The translations under genes and the position numbers were made by a program. Source: Micromonospora sp. WMMD812 (GTDB taxonomy: Bacteria; Actinomycetota; Actinomycetes; Mycobacteriales; Micromonosporaceae). From it: a DNA stretch of 64,000 bases. This document shows, one piece after another, positions 61,972 to 64,000 of this stretch (position 1 is its first letter; the number at the start of each line of letters is the position of its first letter). Location of the stretch: NCBI RefSeq assembly GCF_027497215.1, contig NZ_CP114904.1:4855001-4919000 (forward strand). Direction: 5' to 3'. The notes below the pieces were generated by a model that searched no databases, was not told the DNA's origin, and worked only from the letters and a program-made list of their open reading frames with translations.

Positions 61972-63053
61972 ATGGCACTGCTCGAAGTGGACGACCTCTC
62001 CGTCACGTTCGCCCGGCGCGGTCAGCGCACCGTGAACGCCGTGGACGGGGTCTCCTTCTCGGTCGACGCCGGTGAGGTGGTCGGCCTGGTCGGCGAGTCC
62101 GGCTGTGGCAAGAGCGTCACCTCGCTGGCGATCATGGGCCTCCTGCCGAAGCAGCCCGGCCTCCGGGTCGGCGGGAAGGCGGTCTTCGACGGCACGGACC
62201 TCCTCCAGCTGGACGACCGGTCCCGGCGGGACATCCGCGGTCGGGACATCGCGATGATCTTCCAGGACCCGCTCTCCTCGCTGAACCCGGTGATCCCGAT
62301 CGGGTTGCAGGTCACCGAGGTGCTGACGCGGCACCGGGGGATGAAGGGGGAGGCGGCGCAGAAGGAGGCGGCCGCGCTGCTCGACCGGGTCGGCATCCCC
62401 GACCCGAAGCGCCGGCTCAAGGAGTACCCGCACCAGCTCTCCGGCGGCATGCGGCAGCGCGCCCTGATCGCCATGGCGGTGGCCTGCCAGCCGCGGCTGC
62501 TCATCGCCGACGAGCCGACCACCGCGCTGGACGTCACCATCCAGGCGCAGATCCTGGAGCTGCTCAAGGAGTTGGTGCGCGACTCCGGCACCGCGCTCGT
62601 GATGATCACGCACGACCTCGGCGTGGTGGCCGGCATGTGCGACACGATCAACGTGCTCTACGCCGGGCGGGTGGTGGAGACGGCCCGCCGTCGTCCGCTG
62701 TTCCGCGAGCCGCGTCACCCGTACACCGTGGGTCTGCTCGGCTCGGTGCCGCGCCTGGACGCCGGGCGCGGCGAGCGACTCAACCCCATCCCCGGCTCGG
62801 TCCGCGACGTGCTGCCCTGGCACGACGGCTGCGCCTTCGCCCCGCGCTGCGCCCGCCGGATCGACGAATGTGTCGGCGAGCCGCCGCAGCTGGTGCTCGC
62901 CCACGACGGCCGCAGCTACCGGTGCGTCAACCCGGCCCCGGTGCCCGGCTCGGTGCCGCCCGGCGCCTCGGTTGGCCCGGACGCCGCCGCCGCACCGGCG
63001 AATCCGGCCACCGCGCCGGCCCAGGTGCCCGCCCCGCGCGAGGAGGAATCAGC

Positions 63054-63057
<4 letters not shown>
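61972..63057 (+). CDS. peptide ABC transporter ATP-binding protein (DppD/OppD type)
   Basis: 361 residues with Walker [11 protein letters not shown]-loop [12 protein letters not shown], signature [14 protein letters not shown], Walker [14 protein letters not shown] and H-loop [10 protein letters not shown]. The C-terminus has the oligopeptide-type iron-sulphur/zinc Cys pattern ([14 protein letters not shown]...C) plus an Ala/Pro-rich tail of about 45 residues, longer than usual. It overlaps the next ATPase gene by 4 bases. Confidence 0.95.

Positions 63058-64000
<943 letters not shown>

Overview
The window is high-GC actinobacterial DNA with strong G/C third-position bias, many GTG starts and 4-base stop/start overlaps. 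Its family content (DUF5753/DUF397 pairs, a tRNA deaminase partner protein, DUF6230/DUF6114, SigE-family ECF sigma, EspC/WXG100 secretion targets, a 4.5S RNA gene next to dnaX) fits Micromonosporaceae, most likely Micromonospora. This placement is inferred from gene content; no database was searched.

Layout. 1-2140: 3' part of a 23S rRNA gene, a 5S rRNA gene and a strong terminator. 2264-7044: an F420/NADP-type dehydrogenase, a VanW-family envelope protein, NudC and a flippase-like protein. 7227-19040: a cell-surface glycan locus (polytopic GT-C-like protein, DUF2613 peptide, GT2, GT4, giant AftD-like arabinosyltransferase, acyltransferase, DUF3068 protein, methyltransferase). Its gene set resembles the mycobacterial lipoarabinomannan/arabinogalactan neighbourhood. 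19457-21569: the DUF6230/DUF6114 pair behind two matching operator-like palindromes. 21812-28531: DUF885 protein, EamA transporter, M23 lipoprotein plus PHP phosphoesterase, and a tRNA deaminase with its partner. 28566-34104: a two-component system divergent from a lipoprotein/adaptor/ABC/FtsX efflux operon. 34187-36125: TetR plus thioesterase, and DeoD.

36201-37305 is a tRNA-Ser(CGA) gene followed by a wrecked integrative element: an integrase tail with an internal stop, two further gene fragments fused end to end, and a second, degenerate copy of the 3' half of the tRNA with its own terminator. 37337-46816 is mostly accessory: a secreted Cys-repeat protein, an MFS exporter, a membrane NACHT NTPase, a small secreted protein, and a frameshifted XRE/DUF5753 regulator with its DUF397 partner.

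47551-50394 is the most interesting block. It is a tightly coupled operon of YbaB-like protein, EspC-like protein, WXG100-type membrane protein, a small protein with a PD-(D/E)xK-like nuclease motif, and a pentapeptide-repeat protein. I read it as a compact type VII secretion-linked toxin/immunity module.

50529-52057 is an ECF sigma factor with a membrane partner. 52210-57852 holds tRNA-Ser(GGA), SRP RNA, dnaX, a DUF2332 gene, ybaB and recR. 58257-64000 is an oligopeptide ABC transporter operon whose last gene runs off the window.
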